Of a stretch of DNA of 64,000 nt, positions 18,361 to 26,408 are shown in pieces (positions within the stretch are counted from its first letter, which is position 1; every line of letters begins with the position of its first letter). Made by a program: the position numbers and the translations under genes. Source of the stretch: Pseudomonas sp. HS6 (GTDB lineage Bacteria > Pseudomonadota > Gammaproteobacteria > Pseudomonadales > Pseudomonadaceae); the NCBI RefSeq assembly GCF_023375815.1, contig NZ_CP067412.1:5952001-6016000 (forward strand), given 5' to 3'. Under the pieces are notes generated by a model. That model was not told the DNA's origin, did not search any database, and saw only the letters and a list, made by a program, of their open reading frames with translations.

Positions 18361-18900
18361 ATGCCCGCAGCAAACGCCGCAAGCCCTTGGTACAAGCATC
18401 TATGGCCATGGATCATCATCGGGATCCTGGCCTGCTCGGTGACCCTGACCCTGTCCATGGTGACCATCGCGGTAAACAACCCGGACAACCTGGTCAACGA
18501 CAACTACTACGAGGCTGGCAAAGGCATTAACCGTTCGCTGGATCGCGAACTGCTGGCGCAGACCCTGAAGATGCGCGCCAACGTGCGTCTGGATGACGTG
18601 ACCGGTGAAGTCGATCTGCGGTTGAGCGGCAACAGCCAACCGAAGACCCTTGAGCTGAACCTGATTTCGCCGACTCAGCCGGACAAGGACCGCAAGATTG
18701 TCCTGACCCGTAGCGAGACCGAAACCGGCCGCTACATTGGCCAGTTGAGCGACAAGGTCGAAGGTCGCCGGTTTGTTGAACTGCTGGGTTCGCAGGACGA
18801 TCACGTGTGGCGGATGTTTGAAGAAGAAGTGGTCAGCCATGACAAGGATTTGTTGCTGGGTGATGAACCGCTGCAGGGTGCTGAAGACCTGAAGAAGTAA
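18361..18900 (+). CDS. ccoH: FixH/CcoH family assembly protein
   Basis: A 179-residue protein with one N-terminal transmembrane helix (PWIIIGILACSVTLTLSMVTIAV) followed by NNPDNLVNDNYYEAGKGINR, the signature of FixH/CcoH, and a periplasmic domain. It interacts with CcoP during cbb3 oxidase assembly. The ATG at 18361 is used; the in-frame TTG 15 bases earlier overlaps the ccoG end. It lies directly behind ccoG; ccoI follows after a 425-base repeat-filled gap. Confidence 0.9.
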   Translation: MPAANAASPWYKHLWPWIIIGILACSVTLTLSMVTIAVNNPDNLVNDNYYEAGKGINRSLDRELLAQTLKMRANVRLDDVTGEVDLRLSGNSQPKTLELNLISPTQPDKDRKIVLTRSETETGRYIGQLSDKVEGRRFVELLGSQDDHVWRMFEEEVVSHDKDLLLGDEPLQGAEDLKK

Positions 18901-18912
18901 GCAGTCTGCAAG

Positions 18913-19282
18913 TGCCCCCTCACCCTAACCCTCTCCCCCAGGAGAGGGAACTGATCTCGGGTGCTTATAAATTCGATGTACACCAGTGCCGATAGCGCTG
19001 ACTGAACCTGAAAATCCGGCCTCCACCGATCGCCCCCTCCTCCTACGGGAGAGGGAACTGATCTCGGATGTTTGGATAATCGATGTATGCCAGTGACGAT
19101 AGCGCTGACTGAACCCATTTTTCCGGATCGCATCAATCGGCCCCCTCCCCCTGGAGAGGAAACTGATCTCGGGTGTTTAAATAATCGATGTATACCAGTG
19201 ACGATAGCGCTGACTGAACCCATTTTTCCGGCTCACATCAATCGGCTCCCTCTCCCTCCGGGAGAGGGCTGGGGTGAGGGCA
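18913..19282. repeat. Three tandem 105-107 bp repeats bounded by CTCTCCC/GGGAGAGGG palindromes
   Basis: The unit runs from a GGAGAGG palindrome through AACTGATCTCGG, then AATCGATGTA, CCAGTG, CGATAGCGCTGACTGAAC and CCGG to the next C-rich palindrome. CTGATCTCGG recurs at 18951, 19058 and 19163, so the periods are 107 and 105. Copies two and three are closest to each other. A final GGGAGAGGGCTGGGGTGAGGG closes the array. It fills the whole ccoH-ccoI gap; no gene is visible in it. Confidence 0.85.
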
Positions 19283-19325
19283 AGCGGACCACTCGATTCC
19301 AAGGGTTTATCCCCTCGACAATGCC

Positions 19326-21776
19326 ATGACCACCCCCATCCCCTGCTACCACTGTGCCCTGCCCGCCCCGTCCGGCAGCCGCTTCACCGCCGTCGTGCTC
19401 GGGGAGTCCCGCGAGTTCTGCTGCCCCGGCTGTCAGGCCGTGGCCGAAGCCATCGTCGCCGGCGGCCTGGAAAGCTACTACCAACACCGCAGCGAAGCCT
19501 CGGCCAACCCCGAAGCACTGCCGGTGCAACTGGTCGATGAGCTTGAGCTATACGACCGCGCCGACGTGCAGCAACCTTTCGTGCGCCACGAAGGCGAACT
19601 GGCCGAAACCACACTGTTGATGGAAGGCATCAGCTGCGCCGCGTGCGGCTGGCTGATCGAGAAACACCTGCGCACCCTGCCCGCCGTGGCCGAAGCGCGG
19701 CTGAACCTTTCCAATCATCGCCTGCACGTACGCTGGGCCGACGCACAATTGCCGCTGAGTCAGATCCTCGCCGAACTGCGCCACATCGGCTACGCCGCGC
19801 ACCCGTATCAGGCCGACCGCGCCAGCGAACAACTAGCCAGCGAAAACCGCCTCGCCCTGCGTCAACTCGGTGTCGCAGGGCTGCTGTGGTTCCAGGCGAT
19901 GATGGCGACCATGGCGACATGGCCGGAATTCAACATCGACCTCAGCCCCGAGTTGCACACCATCCTGCGCTGGGTCGCGCTGTTCCTCACCACGCCGATT
20001 GTGTTCTACAGCTGCGCGCCGTTTTTCAAAGGTGCGATGCGCGATCTGCGCACCCGTCATCTGACGATGGATGTCTCGGTGTCGCTGGCCATCGGCGCGG
20101 CGTATGTTGCCGGGATCTGGACCTCGATCACCGGGGTCGGCGAGCTGTATTTCGATGCAGTGGGCATGTTCGCGCTGTTCCTCTTGGCGGGGCGCTACCT
20201 GGAACGCCGCGCCCGGGAACGCACCGCCGCCGCCACCGCGCAACTGGTCAATCTGTTGCCGGCTTCGTGCCTGCGCCTCGATGACGCCGGCCAGAGCGAA
20301 CGTATCCTGCTCACTGAATTGCGCCTCGGTGATCGAGTGCTGGTTCAGGCAGGTTCGATCCTGCCGGCGGACGGCAAGATCCTCGACGGCCAGTCGAGCA
20401 TCGATGAATCCCTGTTGACCGGCGAATACCTGCCCCAGCCGCGCACGCTGGGTGATGCCGTCACCGCCGGCACGCTGAACGTGGAAGGCGCGCTGACCGT
20501 CGAAGTGCAGGCGCTGGGTCAGGACACACGGCTGTCGGCCATCGTTCGCCTGCTGGATCGCGCCCAGGCGGAAAAACCGCGACTGGCGGAAATCGCTGAC
20601 CGCGCCGCCCAGTGGTTCCTGTTGTTGTCGCTGATTGCGGCCGCCGCGATTGGCCTGTTGTGGTGGGAACTGGATTCTTCGCGGGCATTCTGGATCGTCC
20701 TCGCCATGCTGGTCGCCACTTGCCCGTGCGCGTTGTCGCTGGCAACGCCGACCGCACTGACAGCCGCCACCGGCACCCTGCACAAACTCGGCCTGCTGTT
20801 GACGCGCGGCCATGTGCTGGAAGGCTTGAACCAGATCGACACGGTGATTTTCGACAAGACCGGAACGCTTACTGAGGGACGTCTGGTGCTGCGTTCGATC
20901 CGCCCGCTCAGCGCACTCGACAGCGATCAGTGCCTGAGTCTGGCTGCCGCGCTGGAGAACCGATCGGAACACCCGATTGCCCGGGCCTTCGGCCGCGCGC
21001 CGCTGGCCGCCGAAGAGGTTCACAGCACGCCGGGACTGGGGCTTGAAGGATTGGTCGGCGAACAACGTCTGCGCATCGGCCAGGCGGATTTTGTCTGCGG
21101 CCTCAGCGGCGCGCCTGTGCCGTCGATGCCCGATGAACCGGGCCAATGGTTGTTGCTCGGTGACGCTCAGGGACCACTGGCCTGGTTCGTCCTAGATGAT
21201 CGCCTGCGCGCCGACGCTCCCGCGCTGCTCGCAGCATGCAAGGCCCGCGGCTGGCACACGCTGCTGCTGTCGGGCGACAGTTCGCCGATGGTCGCCAGTG
21301 TCGCCGCCGAGCTGGGCATCGACGAGGCCCGGGGCGGTTTGCGTCCGGATGACAAGCTGCAAGTGCTGCAACAACTGCACAAGGCCGGCCGCAAGGTGTT
21401 GATGCTCGGCGACGGCGTCAATGACGTGCCGGTGCTGGCCGCCGCCGACATCAGCGTGGCCATGGGTTCGGCCACTGATCTGGCGAAAACCAGTGCCGAT
21501 GCGGTGCTGCTGTCCAACCGGCTCGACGCGCTGGTGCAAGCCTTCACGCTCGCCCGCCGCACACGCCGGGTGATCATCGAGAACCTGTTGTGGGCCGCGC
21601 TGTACAATGGCCTCATGTTGCCGTTCGCCGCCCTCGGCTGGATCACTCCGGTATGGGCCGCCGTCGGTATGTCGATCAGTTCGCTGACCGTGGTCCTCAA
21701 CGCCCTGCGCCTGACTCGCCTGCCGAGTGCGCCGGCCGTCAGCGCCACGTCAGAAACCCGCCCGCTGCCGGCCTGA
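19326..21776 (+). CDS. ccoI: Copper-translocating P-type ATPase for cbb3 oxidase assembly
   Basis: An 816-residue P1B-type ATPase that exports Cu for CuB insertion. In order: an N-terminal cysteine-rich segment (CYHCALPAPSG, CCPGCQAV), a heavy-metal-associated domain with GISCAACGWLIEKHL, paired transmembrane helices, the actuator loop with SIDESLLTGEYLPQ, the CPC motif in ATCPCALSLATPTAL (C466, C468), the phosphorylation site D510-KTGT and the GDGVNDVPVLAAAD hinge. The CPC motif and link to ccoGHS identify it as CcoI/FixI rather than the housekeeping CopA. ccoS follows 22 bases downstream. Confidence 0.95.
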   Translation: MTTPIPCYHCALPAPSGSRFTAVVLGESREFCCPGCQAVAEAIVAGGLESYYQHRSEASANPEALPVQLVDELELYDRADVQQPFVRHEGELAETTLLMEGISCAACGWLIEKHLRTLPAVAEARLNLSNHRLHVRWADAQLPLSQILAELRHIGYAAHPYQADRASEQLASENRLALRQLGVAGLLWFQAMMATMATWPEFNIDLSPELHTILRWVALFLTTPIVFYSCAPFFKGAMRDLRTRHLTMDVSVSLAIGAAYVAGIWTSITGVGELYFDAVGMFALFLLAGRYLERRARERTAAATAQLVNLLPASCLRLDDAGQSERILLTELRLGDRVLVQAGSILPADGKILDGQSSIDESLLTGEYLPQPRTLGDAVTAGTLNVEGALTVEVQALGQDTRLSAIVRLLDRAQAEKPRLAEIADRAAQWFLLLSLIAAAAIGLLWWELDSSRAFWIVLAMLVATCPCALSLATPTALTAATGTLHKLGLLLTRGHVLEGLNQIDTVIFDKTGTLTEGRLVLRSIRPLSALDSDQCLSLAAALENRSEHPIARAFGRAPLAAEEVHSTPGLGLEGLVGEQRLRIGQADFVCGLSGAPVPSMPDEPGQWLLLGDAQGPLAWFVLDDRLRADAPALLAACKARGWHTLLLSGDSSPMVASVAAELGIDEARGGLRPDDKLQVLQQLHKAGRKVLMLGDGVNDVPVLAAADISVAMGSATDLAKTSADAVLLSNRLDALVQAFTLARRTRRVIIENLLWAALYNGLMLPFAALGWITPVWAAVGMSISSLTVVLNALRLTRLPSAPAVSATSETRPLPA

Positions 21777-21798
21777 GCCGCGCGGGCATGGAGTACAG

Positions 21799-22011
21799 AT
21801 GCCAGCTCTCTACGTGATGATCCCGGCCGCGCTGCTGATCGTGGCCATCGCCGTTTACATCTTCTTCTGGGCGGTGGACAGCGGCCAGTACGATGACCTC
21901 GACGGTCCGGCCCACAGCATCCTGTTCGACGATCAGGACCCGAACCACACCGCTGCGGTGGATGAAGCCAACCCGACAAAACCGGACGACAAGGCGCCAC
22001 CCCATGCTTGA
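21799..22011 (+). CDS. ccoS: cbb3-type oxidase assembly protein CcoS
   Basis: A 70-residue protein with one N-terminal transmembrane helix (YVMIPAALLIVAIAVYIFFWAV) followed by DSGQYDDLDGPAHSILFDD, the CcoS/FixS signature. It is needed for haem and copper incorporation in CcoN. The ATG has GGAG with a six-base spacer; the longer in-frame start lies inside ccoI. Its 3' end overlaps the next gene by eight bases. Confidence 0.92.
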   Translation: MPALYVMIPAALLIVAIAVYIFFWAVDSGQYDDLDGPAHSILFDDQDPNHTAAVDEANPTKPDDKAPPHA

Positions 22012-22687
22012 ACTGGCGCCGCTGTTGGTGTCTGCGCTGATTCTCGGCCTGCTCGGCGGCGGGCATTGCCTGGGCATGTGCGGCGGACTGATGGGTGCGC
22101 TGACCCTGGCAATTCCCAAGGAGCAACGCAGCCGACGCTTTCGACTGCTGCTGGCCTATAACCTCGGGCGAATTCTCAGCTATGCCACGGCCGGATTGCT
22201 GATCGGTCTGGCGGGATGGGCGGTGGCCAACAGTCCTGCGGCGCTGTTCATGCGCGTGCTCGCCGGATTGCTGCTGATTGCCATGGGCCTGTACCTGGCG
22301 GGCTGGTGGAGCGGCCTGACCCGCATCGAAAGCCTCGGTCGCGGACTTTGGCGCTACATTCAGCCTGTCGCCAATCGCCTGCTGCCGGTGTCGAGCCTGC
22401 CCCGCGCTTTACTGCTTGGCGCACTGTGGGGCTGGCTGCCGTGCGGGCTGGTTTACAGCACGTTGCTGTGGTCGGCCAGTCAGGGCAATGCACTGGACAG
22501 CGCCTTGCTGATGCTCGCCTTCGGGCTCGGCACCTGGCCGGTATTGCTGGCGACCGGCCTCGCCGCCGAACGAGTCACGGCGCTGTTGCGCAAACGCAGC
22601 GTGCGCATGACCGGTGGATTGCTGGTAATCCTGTTCGGCATCTGGACCCTGCCGGGGCCGCACCAGCACTGGCTGATGGGACACTGA
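22004..22687 (+). CDS. Sulfite exporter TauE/SafE-family (UPF0721-like) membrane protein
   Basis: A 227-residue polytopic protein beginning MLELAPLLVSALILGLLGGGHCLGMCGGLMGAL. The GGGHC-x3-CGG motif in the first helix is characteristic of the TauE/SafE-related proteins found behind ccoS in many proteobacteria, which probably take part in metal handling for the oxidase. About six transmembrane segments are visible, with WGWLPCGLVYSTLLW in the middle (a second conserved PCG). It overlaps ccoS by eight bases, so co-translation is likely. The transported substrate is not established. Confidence 0.82.
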   Translation: MLELAPLLVSALILGLLGGGHCLGMCGGLMGALTLAIPKEQRSRRFRLLLAYNLGRILSYATAGLLIGLAGWAVANSPAALFMRVLAGLLLIAMGLYLAGWWSGLTRIESLGRGLWRYIQPVANRLLPVSSLPRALLLGALWGWLPCGLVYSTLLWSASQGNALDSALLMLAFGLGTWPVLLATGLAAERVTALLRKRSVRMTGGLLVILFGIWTLPGPHQHWLMGH

Positions 22688-22699
22688 TCGGCGGCGCGA

Positions 22700-22777
22700 C
22701 CATCGCGAGCAAGCTCGCTCCCACAGGTTTTGTGTACGCCACAAATCTCCTGTGGGAGCGAGCTTGCTCGCGATGGG
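22700..22777. repeat. REP doublet (CATCGCGAGCAAGCTCGCTCCCACAG type)
   Basis: Two copies of the element in inverted orientation separated by about 24 bases; the whole can fold as one long hairpin (REPIN arrangement). It lies directly after the TauE-like gene and may serve as its transcript end. Confidence 0.85.
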
Positions 22778-22805
22778 GCCGCATGACTTATACAAATCCT
22801 ACCCG

Positions 22806-22846
22806 TTGATACAAATCAAGATGCCCCGCCGCGCCCTCCCCTAGAC
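22806..22846 (+). promoter_or_regulatory. Class II Anr-dependent promoter of hemN
   Basis: A perfect Anr box TTGAT-ACAA-ATCAA (22806-22819) is followed by the -10 element TAGACT at 22841-22846. With a start near 22853 the box is centred at about -41, the normal class II position. hemN begins at 22883. Confidence 0.85.
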
Positions 22847-22882
22847 TCGCCACACTGCCAGCCTATCCGGGGGAATGCCCGC

Positions 22883-24265
22883 ATGCTCGACGCCATTCGT
22901 TGGGACACCGATTTGATCCGCCGCTACGACCTGGCGGGGCCGCGCTACACCTCGTATCCGACGGCCGTGCAATTCAACAGTCAGGTCGGCACCTTCGACC
23001 TGTTCCACGCCCTGCGCGACAGCCGCAAGGCGCTACGCCCGTTGTCGCTGTACGTGCACGTGCCGTTCTGCGCCAACATTTGCTACTACTGCGCCTGCAA
23101 CAAGGTCATCACCAAGGATCGCGGCCGCGCCCTGCCGTATCTGCAACGGCTCGAGCAGGAAATCCAGCTGATCGCCTGCCACCTCGACCCGGCGCAGAAA
23201 GTCGAGCAACTGCACTTCGGCGGCGGCACCCCAACCTTTCTAAGCCACGACGAATTGCGGCAACTGATGGCGCACCTGCGCAAACACTTCAATCTGCTGG
23301 ATGACGATTCTGGCGATTACGGCATCGAGATCGACCCACGCGAAGCCGACTGGTCGACCATGGGCCTGCTGCGCGAACTGGGCTTCAACCGGGTCAGCAT
23401 CGGCTTGCAGGATCTCGACCCGGCGGTGCAACGCGCAGTCAATCGCCTGCAAAGCCTGGAAGAAACCCGCGCGGTGATCGACGCGGCGCGCACCCTGCAA
23501 TTTCGCTCTATCAACATTGACCTGATCTACGGTTTGCCCAAACAGACCCCGGAGAATTTCGCCCGCACCGTCGAGGAAGTCATCAGCCTGCAACCGGATC
23601 GGTTGTCGGTGTTCAACTACGCACACCTGCCGGAACGCTTCATGCCGCAGCGGCGGATCAACGGCAACGAACTGCCGAGCCCGACGCAAAAACTGGAAAT
23701 GCTGCAACGCACCATCGAACAACTGACCGCCGCCGGCTATCGCTACATCGGTATGGATCACTTCGCCCTGCCCGACGATGAGCTGGCGATTGCCCAGGAA
23801 GAATCGACCCTGCAACGCAACTTTCAGGGCTACACCACCCACGGTCATTGCGACCTGATCGGCCTGGGCGTGTCGGCCATCAGCCAGATCGGCGACCTGT
23901 ACTGCCAGAACAGCAGCGACCTCAATCAATACCAGAACACCCTTGCGGGTGCGCAACTGGCCACCAGCCGTGGCCTGGTGTGCAACACCGACGATCGCCT
24001 GCGCCGCGTGGTGATTCAGCAACTGATCTGCAATTTCAGCCTGGACTTCGCCGAGATCGAGCGCAGCTTCAACATCGATTTTCAGGGCTACTTCGGCGCG
24101 CTCTGGCCGCAGTTGCAAGGTATGGCAAAGGACGGGCTGATCGAACTGGATCGCGAACGGATCAGCGTGCTGCCGGCCGGACGTCTGCTGGTGCGTTCGG
24201 TGTGCATGGTGTTCGACGCGTATCTGGAGCAGCAGAATCGCCAGCGCTTCTCGCGGGTGATTTAG
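22883..24265 (+). CDS. hemN: Oxygen-independent coproporphyrinogen III oxidase
   Basis: A 460-residue radical-SAM enzyme converting coproporphyrinogen III to protoporphyrinogen IX without O2. The iron-sulfur motif is C63-ANI-C67-YY-C70-A-C72; GGGTPTFLS and the SAM-binding GVSIGLQDLDPAVQ follow, then YGLPKQT and the C-terminal HemN domain. Full length for the family. It sits behind a class II Anr promoter, consistent with haem supply in low oxygen for the cco oxidases encoded upstream. Its stop codon overlaps the stop of the opposing gene at 24262. Confidence 0.96.
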   Translation: MLDAIRWDTDLIRRYDLAGPRYTSYPTAVQFNSQVGTFDLFHALRDSRKALRPLSLYVHVPFCANICYYCACNKVITKDRGRALPYLQRLEQEIQLIACHLDPAQKVEQLHFGGGTPTFLSHDELRQLMAHLRKHFNLLDDDSGDYGIEIDPREADWSTMGLLRELGFNRVSIGLQDLDPAVQRAVNRLQSLEETRAVIDAARTLQFRSINIDLIYGLPKQTPENFARTVEEVISLQPDRLSVFNYAHLPERFMPQRRINGNELPSPTQKLEMLQRTIEQLTAAGYRYIGMDHFALPDDELAIAQEESTLQRNFQGYTTHGHCDLIGLGVSAISQIGDLYCQNSSDLNQYQNTLAGAQLATSRGLVCNTDDRLRRVVIQQLICNFSLDFAEIERSFNIDFQGYFGALWPQLQGMAKDGLIELDRERISVLPAGRLLVRSVCMVFDAYLEQQNRQRFSRVI

Positions 24266-24744
24266 TTCTTCATCAGCAGCGCGTTGGTTTTCAAGTTCTG
24301 GTCAGCGTTCAGGCCCGATTGGTCGATGACCTTGGCCAGCGACAGGTTGGCGGTGATCAGACCGTTGTTGAGGGCGGAGATGGCACCTTTGAGGGCAGCG
24401 ATCTTGGCGAATCGCTCTTCGTTGGAGAGGGTCTTGTTGGCCATCAGCGCGTTGATCTGGGCGTTCTTCTCGGCGATCTGCTGGCGAAACTTGCGAATCA
24501 TCTTCAGCAATTGCTGGACGTTTTCCGGCAAGCCGCTTTCTTCGATATCGCGGTTTTTCCCGCCGGAACCGGCGGATTTTTCAATGGCGGCACCGGACAG
24601 CGACACTTTGACGCCCTCGACCAAGGTCGGGGTTCCCAATGATGCCGCGTCTGTGCCGGACTCATCGGCAACGGAGGTTTCAGCACTTTCCAGCAACGAC
24701 GCAACGCCACTGTTACCGGGGGTCAGCGTACCAATAGCAGTCAT
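24262..24744 (-). CDS. Conserved hypothetical protein with C-terminal coiled coil
   Basis: A 160-residue protein (from ATG 24744, which has AAGGA upstream; ATG 24792 is an alternative). The N-terminal half is Ser/Thr/Gly-rich and low in structure (PGNSGVASLLESAETSVADES); the second half is a predicted coiled coil (LPENVQQLLKMIRKFRQQIAEKNAQINALM) followed by a helix-rich tail NNGLITANLSLAKVIDQSG. No domain is recognised. It lies tail to tail with hemN and divergent from anr, a place where P. aeruginosa also has a short hypothetical gene by recall. No signal peptide is visible. Confidence 0.7.
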   Translation of the reverse strand: MTAIGTLTPGNSGVASLLESAETSVADESGTDAASLGTPTLVEGVKVSLSGAAIEKSAGSGGKNRDIEESGLPENVQQLLKMIRKFRQQIAEKNAQINALMANKTLSNEERFAKIAALKGAISALNNGLITANLSLAKVIDQSGLNADQNLKTNALLMKN

Positions 24745-24899
24745 CGAAGCGGTTCCTTGCATGCCGTCAGATACCTGTTTATCGGCCGTCATCCCTGCGG
24801 CTTTATGCCGTGGGGGCAATCTCGCCACAGGCTGGCCTGAATGTCCTCCCCTGGGTTACCCTTACGCCTTATGTGTGTTTTCCCACAAGGATTTAAGAA

Positions 24900-25634
24900 A
24901 TGTCCGAGCCAGTTAAACTGCGCGCTCACAACCAGGCTAATTGCAAGGATTGCAGCCTGGCCCCTCTCTGCCTGCCACTTTCGCTGAATCTGGAAGACAT
25001 GGATGCGCTGGACGAAATCGTTAAACGTGGCCGCCCGTTGAAAAAGGGTGAGTTCCTGTTCCGCCAGGGCGACACCTTCGATTCCGTTTATGCAGTACGC
25101 TCCGGCGCCCTGAAGACCTTCAGCCTGAGCGATACCGGCGAAGAACAACTGACCGGTTTCCACCTGCCGAGCGAACTGGTGGGCCTGTCCGGCATGGACA
25201 CCGAGAAACACCCGGTTTCCGCCCAGGCCCTGGAAACCACCTCGGTCTGCGAGATTCCGTTTGAACGCCTCGACGAACTGGCCCTGCAATTGCCGCAGCT
25301 GCGCCGTCAGTTGATGCGCGTCATGAGCCGGGAAATCCGTGACGACCAGCAAATGATGTTGCTGCTGTCGAAGAAAACCGCCGACGAGCGCATCGCCACG
25401 TTCCTGGTCAACCTGTCGGCGCGTTTCCGCGCTCGCGGGTTCTCGGCCAACCAGTTCCGCCTGAGCATGTCGCGCAATGAAATCGGCAACTATCTGGGGC
25501 TGGCGGTGGAAACCGTGTCCCGGGTCTTCACCCGCTTCCAGCAGAACGAACTGATCGCCGCCGAAGGCAAGGAAATCCACATCCTCGACCCGATCCAGCT
25601 CTGCGCTCTGGCCGGCGGCTCGCTCGAAGTCTGA
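24900..25634 (+). CDS. anr: Anaerobic regulator Anr (FNR family)
   Basis: A 244-residue CRP/FNR-family oxygen sensor. The N-terminal cysteines C15, C18 and C24 with C117 match the [4Fe-4S] ligands of FNR. A cAMP-binding-like beta-roll ([21 protein letters not shown]), a dimerisation helix and a C-terminal helix-turn-helix with [24 protein letters not shown] follow; the E-x2-S-R contact residues specify TTGAT half-sites, which are present before ccoN (9344) and hemN (22806). The ATG has AAGGA upstream. An inverted repeat just after the stop may end the transcript. Confidence 0.96.
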   Translation: MSEPVKLRAHNQANCKDCSLAPLCLPLSLNLEDMDALDEIVKRGRPLKKGEFLFRQGDTFDSVYAVRSGALKTFSLSDTGEEQLTGFHLPSELVGLSGMDTEKHPVSAQALETTSVCEIPFERLDELALQLPQLRRQLMRVMSREIRDDQQMMLLLSKKTADERIATFLVNLSARFRARGFSANQFRLSMSRNEIGNYLGLAVETVSRVFTRFQQNELIAAEGKEIHILDPIQLCALAGGSLEV

Positions 25635-25639
25635 TCTCG

Positions 25640-25673
25640 ACCCGCGGCCGAGCGTATCGTTTCAGCCGCGGGT
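25640..25673. repeat. Inverted repeat between anr and apt, abutting the apt -10 element
   Basis: ACCCGCGGC at 25640-25648 and GCCGCGGGT at 25665-25673 are perfect 9-bp arms with a 16-base loop. No T run follows in either direction. The right arm runs into TATACT (25673-25678). Confidence 0.7.
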
Positions 25674-25678
25674 ATACT
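25673..25678 (+). promoter_or_regulatory. Probable -10 element of apt
   Basis: TATACT lies 35 bases before the apt start; the expected -35 position falls near the loop of the inverted repeat and is not close to consensus. Confidence 0.5.
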
Positions 25679-25712
25679 GCGCCGTTTGCAGCCCTGCCAG
25701 GACACCTCGACG

Positions 25713-26261
25713 ATGGTCTTCGACTCCTTCGACATCAAATCCCTGATCCGCCCCGTGATCGATTTCCCGAAACCGGGCGTGATCTTTCGCGACATTACCC
25801 CGCTGTTCCAGTCGCCCAACGCCCTGCGCCTGGTGATGGACAGCTTCGCCCAGCGCTATGTGGAAGCCGACTTCACCCACATCGGCGCGATGGATGCGCG
25901 GGGCTTCCTGATCGGTTCGGTGCTGGCGTATCAGTTAAACAAGCCTCTGGTGCTGTTCCGCAAGCAAGGCAAACTGCCGGCGGACGTGCTGGCCGAAGGT
26001 TATGCGACCGAGTACGGCGAAGCGTTCCTCGAAGTGCACGCCGACAGCCTGTGTGAAGGCGATTCGGTGGTGATGTTCGATGACCTGATCGCCACCGGCG
26101 GCACGCTGATCGCGGCGGCCAACCTGATCCGCCGCATGGGCGCCCGTGTTCATGAAGCGGCGGCGATCATCGACCTGCCGGAGCTGGGTGGTTCGCAGCG
26201 TCTTGAGGACATGGGCATTCCTACGTTCTGCCTGACGCAGTTTGCGTTGACTGATAAATAA
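25713..26261 (+). CDS. apt: Adenine phosphoribosyltransferase
   Basis: A 182-residue purine-salvage enzyme making AMP from adenine and PRPP. Landmarks are [15 protein letters not shown], the flexible loop [20 protein letters not shown] and the PRPP-binding motif [17 protein letters not shown]. The ATG at 25713 has CAGGA upstream; a longer in-frame start would overlap the promoter. Full length. It stands alone between anr and a REP element. Confidence 0.95.
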   Translation: MVFDSFDIKSLIRPVIDFPKPGVIFRDITPLFQSPNALRLVMDSFAQRYVEADFTHIGAMDARGFLIGSVLAYQLNKPLVLFRKQGKLPADVLAEGYATEYGEAFLEVHADSLCEGDSVVMFDDLIATGGTLIAAANLIRRMGARVHEAAAIIDLPELGGSQRLEDMGIPTFCLTQFALTDK

Positions 26262-26280
26262 GCGGCGCCTGTACTGGCCT

Positions 26281-26388
26281 CATCGCTGGCAAGCCAGCTC
26301 CCACAGTAATTGTGTCGAGTACAGAATCTGTGAACGCCACCGAACCTATGGGAGCTGCGGTGCGACGATTCGACTTGCCAGCGATGGG
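26281..26388. repeat. REP doublet, TGGCAAGCCAGCTCCCA type, with one interrupted arm
   Basis: CATCGCTGGCAAGCCAGCTC opens the element; the right arm reads GGGAGCTG, then about 16 extra bases around CGGTGCGACGATTCGA, then CTTGCCAGCGATGGGG. The insertion breaks the normal hairpin arm. Confidence 0.75.
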
Positions 26389-26408
26389 GCCAGCCGCAAC
26401 ACCGAGGA

